The translations under genes were made by a program, and so were the position numbers. DNA of 47,852 bases from Deltaproteobacteria bacterium (lineage in GTDB: Bacteria; Myxococcota_A; Polyangia; JACPQR01): positions 1 to 47,852 of the forward strand of contig JACPQR010000222.1 in assembly GCA_016190375.1 (NCBI GenBank). The letters run 5' to 3'. A model generated the notes under the pieces. It was given only the letters and a program-made list of their open reading frames with translations, was not told the DNA's origin and did no database searches. Positions 40,003-47,852 of this stretch are shown one piece after another (position 1 is the stretch's first letter; each line of letters begins with the position of its first letter).

Positions 40003-41709
40003 ATGTCGAGGACGCCCGCGCTTCGCGCCATTCGTGACCACTTCCGCGACATCGCCCGCGCCGAGGCGAGGGACACGACCCTGACCGAGATCCAGGACGA
40101 CCGGGCGCTCCGGGCCGAGCGACGGCACGCCGAAGGCCCACCCCCGACGCGGCGGCAGTTCGTCATGGGTGCCGCGGCTGTCGCGGGCGCGGCCGTGACC
40201 TGGAACGTCGGTCGCGCGGTCGCCCAGAGCGCGCCGCGCATCGCGATCGTCGGGGGCGGCATCGCCGGGTTGTCGGCCGCGTTGACGCTGGTCGACGCTG
40301 GTTACTCGCCCACGATCTACGAGGCCCATCCCAACCGCGTCGGCGGCCGCATGCTCTCCGAGCGCGGGACCCGGCCGGGCTGCGGATCGTGCCACTCGGT
40401 GAACCGGACGGTCTCGGCGACCTGGGCCGACGGGCAGGTGACCGACGTCTTCGGCGAGCTCATCGACACGAACCACACGACCATCCGGTCGCTCGCTGAA
40501 CGCTTCGGGCTCGGCCTGACGGACCTGATCGCGGCCCATCCCGCGGGCTCGACCGACACCTACTACTTCTTCGGCCGGCGCTATCCGGCGGCGGACGCGC
40601 AGCGCGACTTCGAGGCGACCTACCGTGCGCTGCGCGAGGACGTCCGCGCCGCCGGCTATCCGACTACCTGGGACGACTCGAGCGCGGCCGGTCGGGCGCT
40701 GGACTCGATGAGCGTGTACGACTGGATCGAGTCGCGCGTTCGAGGCGGTCACGGGTCGCCGTTCGGAATGCTCCTGGATGCCGCGTACGCGATCGAGTAC
40801 GGGGCGGACACGACAGACCAGAGCGCGCTCAACCTGGTCTACATGCTCGGATACAGCGGTCGGACGTTCAGCATCTTCGGCGAGTCCGACGAGCGCTATC
40901 GCCTCACCGGCGGGATCGATCTCGTCACCGATGCGATCGGCGAGTACCTCGGTCCCGAGTCGATCGAGCTTGGCTGGTACATGGAGTCCATCCGGCAGAA
41001 CGCGGGCGGCACCTACACGCTGACGTTCGACGCGGGAGGAACCCAGGTCGTCGTGGCCGACTACGTCCTTCTGACCGTGCCCTTCCCGGTCTTGCGCGAC
41101 CTCGACTACTCGCAGGCCGGCTTCGACGCGCGCAAGGACCTCGCCATCCAGACCCTGGGCGCCGCGAAGAACGGGAAGCTCCACGTCCAGTTCGACACGC
41201 GGCTCTGGAACGGCGATGGCGCCTGGGGGCGGGGCAACGGCAACTCGTACTCCGACACGGGCTATCAGTGCACCTGGGAGTCGACGCGGGGACAGGGCGG
41301 ACAGAGCGGCATCCTAATCTGCTACACCGGAGGCAGCGTCGTCGACACGCTCGCCCTGCGACACTCGTACGGCAACATGGACAGCGCGGGCGTTCGGACC
41401 GACACCGGGGACTTCCTGGACCGCATCGAGCCGGTCTTTCCCGGCATCTCGGCGCGGTGGAACGGTCGGGCGCAGGAGAGCGTCGCGCACCTGAACCCGT
41501 TCTTCAGATCCTCCTACGCGAACCTCGAGCCTGGCCAGTACCAGACCATCTGCGGCTACGAGCGCGTGCGCCAGGGCAACGTCTTCTTCGCGGGCGAGAT
41601 GTGCTCGCAGGATTTCCAGGGCTTCATGGAGGGCGGAGCCGTCGAGGGCGTCCGAGCGGCTAATGAGATTCTCTCCGCGATGCGCGGCGGCCGGGGTCGA
41701 CGGCGGTAA
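40003..41709 (+). CDS. Tat-exported FAD-dependent amine oxidase
   Basis: 568 residues from ATG 40003, preceded by AGGAGGACCGCCCA. A ~50-residue lead precedes the twin-arginine signal TRRQFVMGAAAVAGAAVTWN (~47-66) ending AQSA. The FAD Rossmann motif is IAIVGGGIAGLSAALTLVDA (~78-97), then RVGGRML and the C-terminal FAD motif NVFFAGEMCSQDFQGFMEGG. The middle part has DYVLLTVPFPVLRDLDYSQ, typical of flavin monoamine oxidases. It probably oxidises an amine in the periplasm or outside; the substrate cannot be read. Export of folded flavoprotein by Tat fits. A 243-bp region upstream (39760-40002) is GC-rich with no gene; promoters for this and the PilZ gene must lie there. Confidence 0.88.
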   Translation: MSRTPALRAIRDHFRDIARAEARDTTLTEIQDDRALRAERRHAEGPPPTRRQFVMGAAAVAGAAVTWNVGRAVAQSAPRIAIVGGGIAGLSAALTLVDAGYSPTIYEAHPNRVGGRMLSERGTRPGCGSCHSVNRTVSATWADGQVTDVFGELIDTNHTTIRSLAERFGLGLTDLIAAHPAGSTDTYYFFGRRYPAADAQRDFEATYRALREDVRAAGYPTTWDDSSAAGRALDSMSVYDWIESRVRGGHGSPFGMLLDAAYAIEYGADTTDQSALNLVYMLGYSGRTFSIFGESDERYRLTGGIDLVTDAIGEYLGPESIELGWYMESIRQNAGGTYTLTFDAGGTQVVVADYVLLTVPFPVLRDLDYSQAGFDARKDLAIQTLGAAKNGKLHVQFDTRLWNGDGAWGRGNGNSYSDTGYQCTWESTRGQGGQSGILICYTGGSVVDTLALRHSYGNMDSAGVRTDTGDFLDRIEPVFPGISARWNGRAQESVAHLNPFFRSSYANLEPGQYQTICGYERVRQGNVFFAGEMCSQDFQGFMEGGAVEGVRAANEILSAMRGGRGRRR

Positions 41710-41738
41710 CTGACTACCTCTGATCTGACGACCACCGG

Positions 41739-42791
41739 TCATCGGCCCCGACTCGCCACGGCCGGATCCAGCTCGGCAGCTTCGCGCCGCAGCTTGCGGG
41801 CTCGCTCGTCTTCGCCGGATCGCTCCGCGGCCCGCGCGAGCGCCAGCTTCTCGCGGGCAGTGACGGCCTCGAAGCCCGATGGGAGCTCGGCGCGGACCAT
41901 GGCGCGGAACGCGGCGAACGTCCTGATGTGGCGATCCTCGGCCTCGAGCGCGATCGCTTCGTCCAGCGCCCTTGCTGCGCCGGCAGCGTCGGCGCCCTCG
42001 AAGAGCGCGAGCGCGCGCTGAATCACCTCCTCGGGATCCGCGGGCTGGACGGCGCGAGCGGCGTCCGGGTCGCGAGCGAGCCGCGCCCTGAAGGCCGGCG
42101 GTAGGGCCTCGACGAAGTCCCTCGACGCCTTCTTGGCCGCCGCGAGCTCGCCCAGCTCGGCCCGGGCGAGCGCCTCGAGGATCCGCGCGCGCCGCGGCTC
42201 GGCCTCGCGGCTCGCGACCGCGTCGTCGAGCGCCGCTCCGGGACGCCCGCGCCGCCACTCGGCCTCGCCCCGGAGCAGCCGTGCGAGTCGGACCGAGGGC
42301 AGCCTCCGGACAATCGCCGTCATCGCCTCGCACACCGCGTCGTCGCCGGCGGCCGCTCTCGCCGCGTCCGCGAGGATCGGGGCGTCCGCTCGGGCCCGGG
42401 TCTCGTCGAGGAGCGGCATGAGCTCGCCGATCGCCTCGAGCGCCTTCGGCCCCTGGCCGTCCCGAGCGAGGGCGAGCGCCATGTACGCGTGCGCCTGTCT
42501 GACCGGTTTCGGCTGCAGCCTCAGCGCGTGCCCCAGCGCGATCGCCGCGTCGTCGTGCATGTCGAGCATGACGCAGGCCAGGCCCTCGCATTCCCAGGCC
42601 AGCGCGATCTTCGGCGCCCGCTGCCGCGCGCTCCGGTACACCTTCAGCGCGCCGCCGAAGTCACCCTTGTCGTACAGGATCGTCCCGCGAGCCACGGCCC
42701 GCTCTGCGGTGAAGCCGAATCGGCGCCAGAAGAGAAGGTAGAAAAGGAGGAGCCCCAGCGCGGTCAGGCTGAGCTGAGCGACGAGTGGCAT
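41739..42791 (-). CDS. Membrane-anchored TPR protein
   Basis: 350 residues. N-terminal helix LVAQLSLTALGLLLFYLLFW (3-22) then FGFTAERAVARGTILYDKGD, GGALKVYRSARQRAPKIALA and DAAIALGHALRLQPK: TPR units of the LapB/YciM-like sort, 'A...G......A...Y..A....P'. More repeats run to KLALARAAERSGEDERARKL near the end. A scaffold anchored in the inner membrane with the repeats in the cytoplasm is likely. Ala- and Arg-rich. Convergent with the amine oxidase. Confidence 0.8.
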   Translation of the reverse strand: MPLVAQLSLTALGLLLFYLLFWRRFGFTAERAVARGTILYDKGDFGGALKVYRSARQRAPKIALAWECEGLACVMLDMHDDAAIALGHALRLQPKPVRQAHAYMALALARDGQGPKALEAIGELMPLLDETRARADAPILADAARAAAGDDAVCEAMTAIVRRLPSVRLARLLRGEAEWRRGRPGAALDDAVASREAEPRRARILEALARAELGELAAAKKASRDFVEALPPAFRARLARDPDAARAVQPADPEEVIQRALALFEGADAAGAARALDEAIALEAEDRHIRTFAAFRAMVRAELPSGFEAVTAREKLALARAAERSGEDERARKLRREAAELDPAVASRGR

Positions 42792-42835
42792 GAGACCCTA
42801 CCGACTATACGTCAACGCCGATCATCTCGTGCCGC

Positions 42836-43927
42836 TCACCGGTCGTCCCGAGCCACGACGCCGACGCTCTGAGGCAGCGAGCTGCGGGCGATGGGCTCGT
42901 TGAAGTCGGGTGCCGCGTATGCCTCGAGCGTGGTCACCGCGCCATCGACGATCTCGATCCACGCGAAGGCGAGCTGCGAGACCGATTCGACGCCGAGGAG
43001 CCGCCGCGAGCCGGACCCGAGGGCCGCCATGCTCACCTGCCGGAGTCCCGCGTGGCGTCCGGGGAAGTAGCCGTGGTGGTGGCCGCTCAAGAAGAGGGTC
43101 ACTCCACGGTTCGCCAGCGTCTGCTCGAGGTCCTCGTCGTCGAGGATCTCCGTCTCACGGCCCTGCGTGAACGGATGGATCGGGATGTGGCCGAAGACGA
43201 TCTTGACGGGGAAGTCCGCGCCGGCTTCGAGCTCCCGATCCAGCCAGTCGTGCTGGTCCGGATCGAGCGGCGCGACGACCGTGTCGTCGATGGAAGTGAA
43301 CAGCGCCGGGCCCACCGAGAACGAGTAGTGCAGCGGATAACCCGAGTCGTCCCGAAAGGTCACCGCCGGACGCCGCGCGGACCACTCGTCCACGTAGATC
43401 TCGCGCTCCCCCTCGAACGCGGGGTAGCCGGAGGCATCATGGTTGCCCGGAGTGACGGCGAGGGGGATCCCGGCGTCGGTCAGCGGGCCCGTTACTGCCT
43501 CGTGGAACCCGTCCCACATCGCACCGTAGTCGAGACCGGCCTGTTGGCCTGCCACCATGTCTCCGGTGCACAGCACCACGTCCGGATCGAGCTCGACGAT
43601 CCGGTCCACGGCGTCATGGACCGCCCTCGAGTACGTTGTAGAGCCGTACGAGTCGTTGAGATCGGATATGACCGCGACGTGGAGCGGCGGCTCCGGCTCG
43701 GGCACCTCGACCGCAGCGTCCGGCGGCGCGCCACCGCCGTCGGCCGCCGAATCGAGTTCGTCGACATCCGCGTCCGCATCGGCGTCGGCGTCGGCCGCGG
43801 CGTCACCGACAGGCTGGCCGGCGCCGGGGTCCGCGCCGGGATCCCCGAGCCGCGCCGAGGCGCCGATCGAGGAGGCGGTGCAGCCGAGGAAGCACGCCGC
43901 CACGAACCAACGACCGCGCCAGGGCAT
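42836..43927 (-). CDS. Metallophosphoesterase lipoprotein
   Basis: 363 residues from ATG 43925-43927. The signal peptide MPWRGRWFVAACFLGC ends in an FLGC lipobox. A linker of Asp/Ala (DAAADADADADADVDE) follows. The calcineurin-like domain (~82-340) has HVAVISDLNDSYGS (~82-95, D-x-N where D-x-H is usual), VVLCTGDMVAG (GD), TPGNHDASGYP (GNHD), VFGHIPIHPF (H) and LFLSGHHHGYF (GHxH). All metal-ligand motifs are present apart from the first His. It is a predicted envelope phosphoesterase (nucleotide, phospholipid or phosphoprotein substrate unknown). Confidence 0.9.
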   Translation of the reverse strand: MPWRGRWFVAACFLGCTASSIGASARLGDPGADPGAGQPVGDAAADADADADADVDELDSAADGGGAPPDAAVEVPEPEPPLHVAVISDLNDSYGSTTYSRAVHDAVDRIVELDPDVVLCTGDMVAGQQAGLDYGAMWDGFHEAVTGPLTDAGIPLAVTPGNHDASGYPAFEGEREIYVDEWSARRPAVTFRDDSGYPLHYSFSVGPALFTSIDDTVVAPLDPDQHDWLDRELEAGADFPVKIVFGHIPIHPFTQGRETEILDDEDLEQTLANRGVTLFLSGHHHGYFPGRHAGLRQVSMAALGSGSRRLLGVESVSQLAFAWIEIVDGAVTTLEAYAAPDFNEPIARSSLPQSVGVVARDDR

Positions 43928-44095
43928 CGGCCTTGCAGCACGCAAGCCCGGTGCCAGGTGCGTCTCCTGTCTCGACCGAGAATCGACGCCGAATGGCTGT
44001 GCACGTCCGTGCCCGCGCGAGGGGACCACGTGCCCCACTGGCCACTTCGCTAGTCGCGGAGCATTCCCGGGCGTGGTGGGCGTTGAAGGGCGGAG

Positions 44096-44719
44096 TCAGG
44101 CGGCGAGAGCGGGAGCGGGGCCGAGGTCGAGGAGGTCGACGAGGCGGCTTCGGATCTTGTGCTTCTTCGAGTAGACGGTCTTGACCGAGATGCCCATCTC
44201 CTTGGCGACCTCGTCGGGTGAGAGCCCCTCGCCGTAGTAGAGGGCGACGAAGGTCTGGTCACGCTCGGAGAAGCACTTCATCACGTCGTCGATCCTCGTC
44301 CGGCGCTCCTTGTCGAGGAGCACCTCGTAGGGATCGGGCTGGTGGGCGACGGTCGAGGCCGCCTCGTTGATGCTCCCCTGGCGCGGCTGCCGCGAGACCG
44401 TGCGGAGGTAGTCGTACGCGGTGTTGATCGCCAGAAGGCCGATCCAGCTCCCCAGCTTGTTCCCCTTCTCGGGCCGGAAGCTCCGCAGCTTCAGCATGTC
44501 GCGGCGCAAGAGGTTGTACAGGAGGTTCGCGTAGATCTCCCTCACGTCCTCGCGGCACAGAACGCTCGAGAACTTGCAGGTGATCTTCGTGATGCACCGG
44601 TAGATCAGCCTGTCGTAGCGCTCGTGGAAGAGGCGCCACGCCCCGGCGTCACCCACGATCATCGCGTCGAGAAGCTCCGTCTCCCCGAGCTCCGCCTTCG
44701 CTGCCAGCACGTCGTGCAT
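44096..44719 (-). CDS. Sigma-70-family RNA polymerase sigma factor
   Basis: 207 residues from ATG 44717-44719, with AAGGAGGGCGG upstream. Region 2: LFHERYDRLIYRCITKI, REDVREIYANLLYNLLRRD, KLRSFRPEKGNKLGSWIGLL and AINTAYDYLRTVSRQPR. Region 4: CFSERDQTFVALYYGEGLSP, DEVAKEMGISVKTVYSKKHK and IRSRLVDLL. It fits the ECF-like, group-4-type layout without an adjacent anti-sigma gene. The gene opposite (45008) is a TPR lipoprotein, so envelope control is possible. Target promoters unknown. Confidence 0.88.
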   Translation of the reverse strand: MHDVLAAKAELGETELLDAMIVGDAGAWRLFHERYDRLIYRCITKITCKFSSVLCREDVREIYANLLYNLLRRDMLKLRSFRPEKGNKLGSWIGLLAINTAYDYLRTVSRQPRQGSINEAASTVAHQPDPYEVLLDKERRTRIDDVMKCFSERDQTFVALYYGEGLSPDEVAKEMGISVKTVYSKKHKIRSRLVDLLDLGPAPALAA

Positions 44720-44902
44720 CCGTTCCGCCCTCCTTCGACCCGTCACACCCGTCATTCGCTGGTTCCGTGTGCGACGAGGTACGCGGCGCTCGAAGTGCAA
44801 CCGAGGTGCCAGCGAGCGCGACTCAGGGACCCCGGGAGAAAAGCGGCCGAATACGCTCCGTCGTCACCGATCTTCCCCTCGGCTCGGGGTGAAACAGGGT
44901 GT

Positions 44903-44919
44903 GACACTGCGACAGTGTC
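44903..44919. promoter_or_regulatory. Perfect 7-bp dyad in the divergent sigma/TPR intergenic region
   Basis: GACACTG-CGA-CAGTGTC is a perfect inverted repeat with a 3-nt centre, in the 288-bp gap between the sigma gene (44719) and the TPR lipoprotein (45008), 89 bp before the latter. An operator is possible. No Rho-independent terminator run of Ts follows it. The rest of the gap holds no gene. Confidence 0.35.
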
Positions 44920-45007
44920 CCAGCCGCAGGTCCCTCGGGGATGGACAGGGGAGGGAACGTGCCCAAGGCAGCGATTGGGAACCCCCCATCCCCGTCCGGT
45001 GTCCGCT

Positions 45008-46198
45008 ATGATCATGAGGATGAGAACGCCGCTGGTCGCGATCGCGGTCCTGGCAGCCGGGTGCGGCGGAGGGATGCGCGCCACGACCCGGTCGATCCCC
45101 CGCCACGCGCCGCGCGTGGAGATGGATCCGATCCGGGTGGAGGCCCAGCGCGACGCGTCCGGAGCGCTGCGCCTCACCGCATACGACGCCCAGTCGCTCT
45201 TCGCGGCTGCCGGTCACGACCTCGCCGCCGGCAACTGCCGGCGCGCCGTGGAGCTGTACGATCGGATCGCCGAGCAGTTCCCGGAGAGCCGGTTCGTCAG
45301 CGCCTCCCTGTACAACGCCGGTCTTTGCCTCGAGGACCTGCACCGCGATCCTCAGGCCGTTCAGCGCTACACGAGCCTGCAGTCCAGGTTGCCAGACTCG
45401 CCGGACATCAAGGACTCGCTCTACCGGATGGGCGGGTGCCTCGAACGTCTGGGCCGCTGGCGCGAGGCCATCGCGACCTTCGACCGCGCCCTGGCTCGGG
45501 AGGACCTGACCGGGGACGAGCGCCTCGAGGCGATGGCGCGAAGGGGTGCGGCGACGTTCGAGCTCGGCGAGCTGGTCGCGGCCGAGCAGCAGATGAGGGA
45601 CGCGCTCCTCTACTACCGCCACGGGTCGGGGGCCGAGCCGATCCAGACGGACTTCTTCGCGGCCGAGGCGCAGTACTACCTGGGCGAGGTGCTCCGAATA
45701 CGCTTCGAGGCCGTCCGCTTCACGCCCATGGAGGCCGAGATGCGCCGCGAGCTCGAGGAGAAGTGCCAGCTCCTGCTCGACGCGCAGGCTGCCTACATCC
45801 TGGCGATCCGCGTGACGAACCCTCACTGGGCGGCCGCCGCCGGGTACCGGATCGGGAACCTGTTCTCGACGCTGTACGACCACATCGTTGCTGCGCCCGT
45901 GCCCCCCGAGCTCGACGCCGAGCAGCGCGAGATCTATTTCGACGAGCTGCGACGCCAGGTTCGCCCTCTCGTCGACAAGGCAGTTCGAGTCTGGGAACGG
46001 ACCATGGCGATGGGCGCGCGGACGGGGCTGGGTGACAACGAATGGGTCGAACGAACCCGGCAAGGCCTGGAGCGTCTCCGTGCGTTCCTGAACCCCCCGC
46101 ACCCGGCTGGCGCGCCGATGACGCCCCCGCTACCGGGCCAGCAAAACTCGGGCCCAGGCGCCGGTGGAAGGCCCTCGGCGGGCACCATTTCCTCGTGA
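45008..46198 (+). CDS. TPR lipoprotein
   Basis: 396 residues. Start among three in-frame ATGs (45008, 45014, 45020); 45008 is used here. The signal peptide MRTPLVAIAVLAAGC has an AAGC lipobox. The mature part has TPR/BamD-like units: HDLAAGNCRRAVELYDRIAE, QFPESRFVSASLYNAGLC, LPDSPDIKDSLYRMGGC, EAIATFDRALAREDLTGDER and NPHWAAAAGYRIGNLFSTLY. A Pro/Gly-rich tail follows (NPPHPAGAPMTPPLPGQQNS). The spacing (FP.S......N.G.C) is of outer-membrane lipoprotein scaffolds of the BamD/gliding-complex sort. Partner unknown. Confidence 0.85.
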   Translation: MIMRMRTPLVAIAVLAAGCGGGMRATTRSIPRHAPRVEMDPIRVEAQRDASGALRLTAYDAQSLFAAAGHDLAAGNCRRAVELYDRIAEQFPESRFVSASLYNAGLCLEDLHRDPQAVQRYTSLQSRLPDSPDIKDSLYRMGGCLERLGRWREAIATFDRALAREDLTGDERLEAMARRGAATFELGELVAAEQQMRDALLYYRHGSGAEPIQTDFFAAEAQYYLGEVLRIRFEAVRFTPMEAEMRRELEEKCQLLLDAQAAYILAIRVTNPHWAAAAGYRIGNLFSTLYDHIVAAPVPPELDAEQREIYFDELRRQVRPLVDKAVRVWERTMAMGARTGLGDNEWVERTRQGLERLRAFLNPPHPAGAPMTPPLPGQQNSGPGAGGRPSAGTISS

Positions 46199-46241
46199 TT
46201 CGGTAACGATCCCGCAGCGTTGACCCATTCCGAAAATCACC

Positions 46242-46270
46242 TTGACACGATTGGATCGGTGAGCTAGTCA
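46242..46270 (+). promoter_or_regulatory. Promoter of the tRNA-tuf operon
   Basis: A perfect -35 TTGACA (46242-46247), 17-nt spacer, then TAGTCA (46265-46270) as a poor -10. It lies ~123 bp upstream of the first tRNA in otherwise gene-free DNA (46199-46393). A second TTGACC at 46220 could be a -35 alternative. Strong consensus -35 fits a stable-RNA operon. Confidence 0.5.
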
Positions 46271-46393
46271 TTCGTTCCCCTTCTCCCGACGGGACAATTC
46301 CATCGTTTCCCGCCTCGCGCTGTCGACGAGGGGCGGGTTGCGAGCGGGGAAGAGCGTTCTTTGATGCCTATCACGACATACACGGTGGACTGG

Positions 46394-46466
46394 GCTGGCG
46401 TAGCTCAATCGGTAGAGCAGCTGATTTGTAATCAGCCGGTTGCGGGTTCGAGTCCCATCGCCAGCT
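46394..46466 (+). tRNA. tRNA-Thr (TGT)
   Basis: 73 nt. Acceptor GCTGGCG pairs with CGCCAGC. D arm GTAGCTCAATCGGTAGAGC, anticodon stem CTGAT/ATCAG with loop TTGTA giving TGT, T arm GCGGGTTCGAGTCCCAT. CCA is not encoded. First tRNA of the operon (cf. thrU in E. coli). Confidence 0.95.
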
Positions 46467-46492
46467 CCGTGGGGAGCCGAGACGAAGCTGTC

Positions 46493-46565
46493 GCGGGCGT
46501 AGCTCAGTTGGTAGAGCGTCAGCCTTCCAAGCTGAGGGTCGCGAGTTCGAACCTCGTCGCCCGCT
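46493..46565 (+). tRNA. tRNA-Gly (TCC)
   Basis: 73 nt. Acceptor GCGGGCG/CGCCCGC, D arm GTAGCTCAGTTGGTAGAGC, anticodon loop CTTCCAA (TCC) between TCAGC and GCTGA, T loop GTTCGAACC. Glycine tRNA reading GGA/GGG; equivalent to E. coli glyT. Confidence 0.95.
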
Positions 46566-46576
46566 CCGAACTCGAC

Positions 46577-46659
<83 letters not shown>

Positions 46660-46830
46660 CCGCGTACTCGCGACGGAGACGTGAAAGGGCAAGCAAGGGC
46701 GTGGCTCGGACGCGCCACATGATCAACGCAGCGGTTGGAGAGACGGACAGGAGCTTTCGAGAGAGGATCTGAGGACAAGCACGCGACGGAAAACGGGGAA
46801 CCCCGACGAGGAGACGAGTCGAGGAGAAAT

Positions 46831-46903
46831 GCCCACGTAGCTCAGGCGGTAGAGCACCTCCTTGGTAAGGAGGTGGTCACCGGTTCAATTCCGGTCGTGG
46901 GCT
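46831..46903 (+). tRNA. tRNA-Thr (GGT)
   Basis: 73 nt. Acceptor GCCCACG/CGTGGGC, D arm GTAGCTCAGGCGGTAGAGC, anticodon loop TTGGTAA (GGT), T loop GTTCAATTC. Equivalent to E. coli thrT, directly before tuf; 171 bp separate it from tRNA-Tyr. Confidence 0.95.
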
Positions 46904-46943
46904 CTACCCAGTAAATGGCCAAGGAAAGGCACGGAGACCAGCG

Positions 46944-47852
<909 letters not shown>

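Noticed and set aside
39361..41184. 607-codon frame ending in the PilZ domain
   Set aside because: Only the last 132 residues are PilZ with a strong ribosome site; the rest is antisense to the amine oxidase.

Overview
The window is about 70% GC and dense with genes. It carries two-kinase Ser/Thr proteins, VIT/vWA/AgmX-PglI-type fusions, a PilZ protein, thrombospondin type 3 repeats and about fifteen predicted lipoproteins, many with Asp/Ala/Gly-rich linkers behind the lipobox. Together these point to a predatory or soil Myxococcota ('Deltaproteobacteria') genome, probably outside Myxococcus itself. That is an inference from gene content, not a placement.

Layout. (1) 1-14.7 kb is a rearranged accessory region. 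Two intact paralogous polytopic GT-C-like membrane genes (4708-6351 and 13159-14694, both minus) are each accompanied by a detached copy of their own 3' end (1-270 and 6403-6761). The DNA between holds gene fragments and accessory genes: a DUF4266/DUF3570 remnant, a thrombospondin-repeat remnant, a sialidase-like lipoprotein with an 11-G tract over its signal peptide, two tandem Cys-rich lipoproteins, a serine-protease fragment, IS1380-type and DUF5615-type remnants, a phosphoribosyltransferase-like gene and a 1205-residue double kinase with Sel1 repeats. (2) 14.7-25.5 kb holds exported lipoproteins and enzymes: amidohydrolase, alpha/beta hydrolase, a clan-CD-peptidase-like protein with a lipoprotein partner, an EamA exporter divergent from a MocR-type regulator, and a double M16-type lipoprotein lacking the zinc motif. 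(3) 25.5-30.7 kb is an ECF sigma factor with a giant anti-sigma-like fusion protein, preceded by a good candidate ECF promoter. (4) 30.7-34.2 kb is an insertion bracketed by a perfect 110-bp direct repeat. It carries a broken WD40 gene and a TacA/TacT (DUF1778/GNAT) toxin-antitoxin pair. The repeat is the 3' end of the lipoprotein gene at 32618-34165. (5) 34.2-46.2 kb is mostly housekeeping and envelope: ABC-2 exporter, plsY, an Lgt-family protein, OB-fold-like lipoprotein, PilZ, Tat-exported amine oxidase, TPR proteins, metallophosphoesterase and a sigma-70-family factor. (6) 46.2 kb to the end is the conserved tRNA-Thr/Gly/Tyr/Thr-tuf operon, with tuf cut by the window edge.

The most unusual theme is that three different minus-strand genes have a detached copy of their 3' end lying beyond a block of unrelated DNA. 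The block always sits downstream of the intact gene. This looks like repeated insertion of cargo at gene 3' ends with regeneration of the tail. The most novel candidate systems are the sigma/giant anti-sigma pair next to the motif-less double M16 lipoprotein, and the EF-hand/clan-CD protein with its overlapping lipoprotein.

All homology statements come from reading motifs by eye; no database search was run. Starts were chosen from Shine-Dalgarno sequences, lipoboxes and overlaps.
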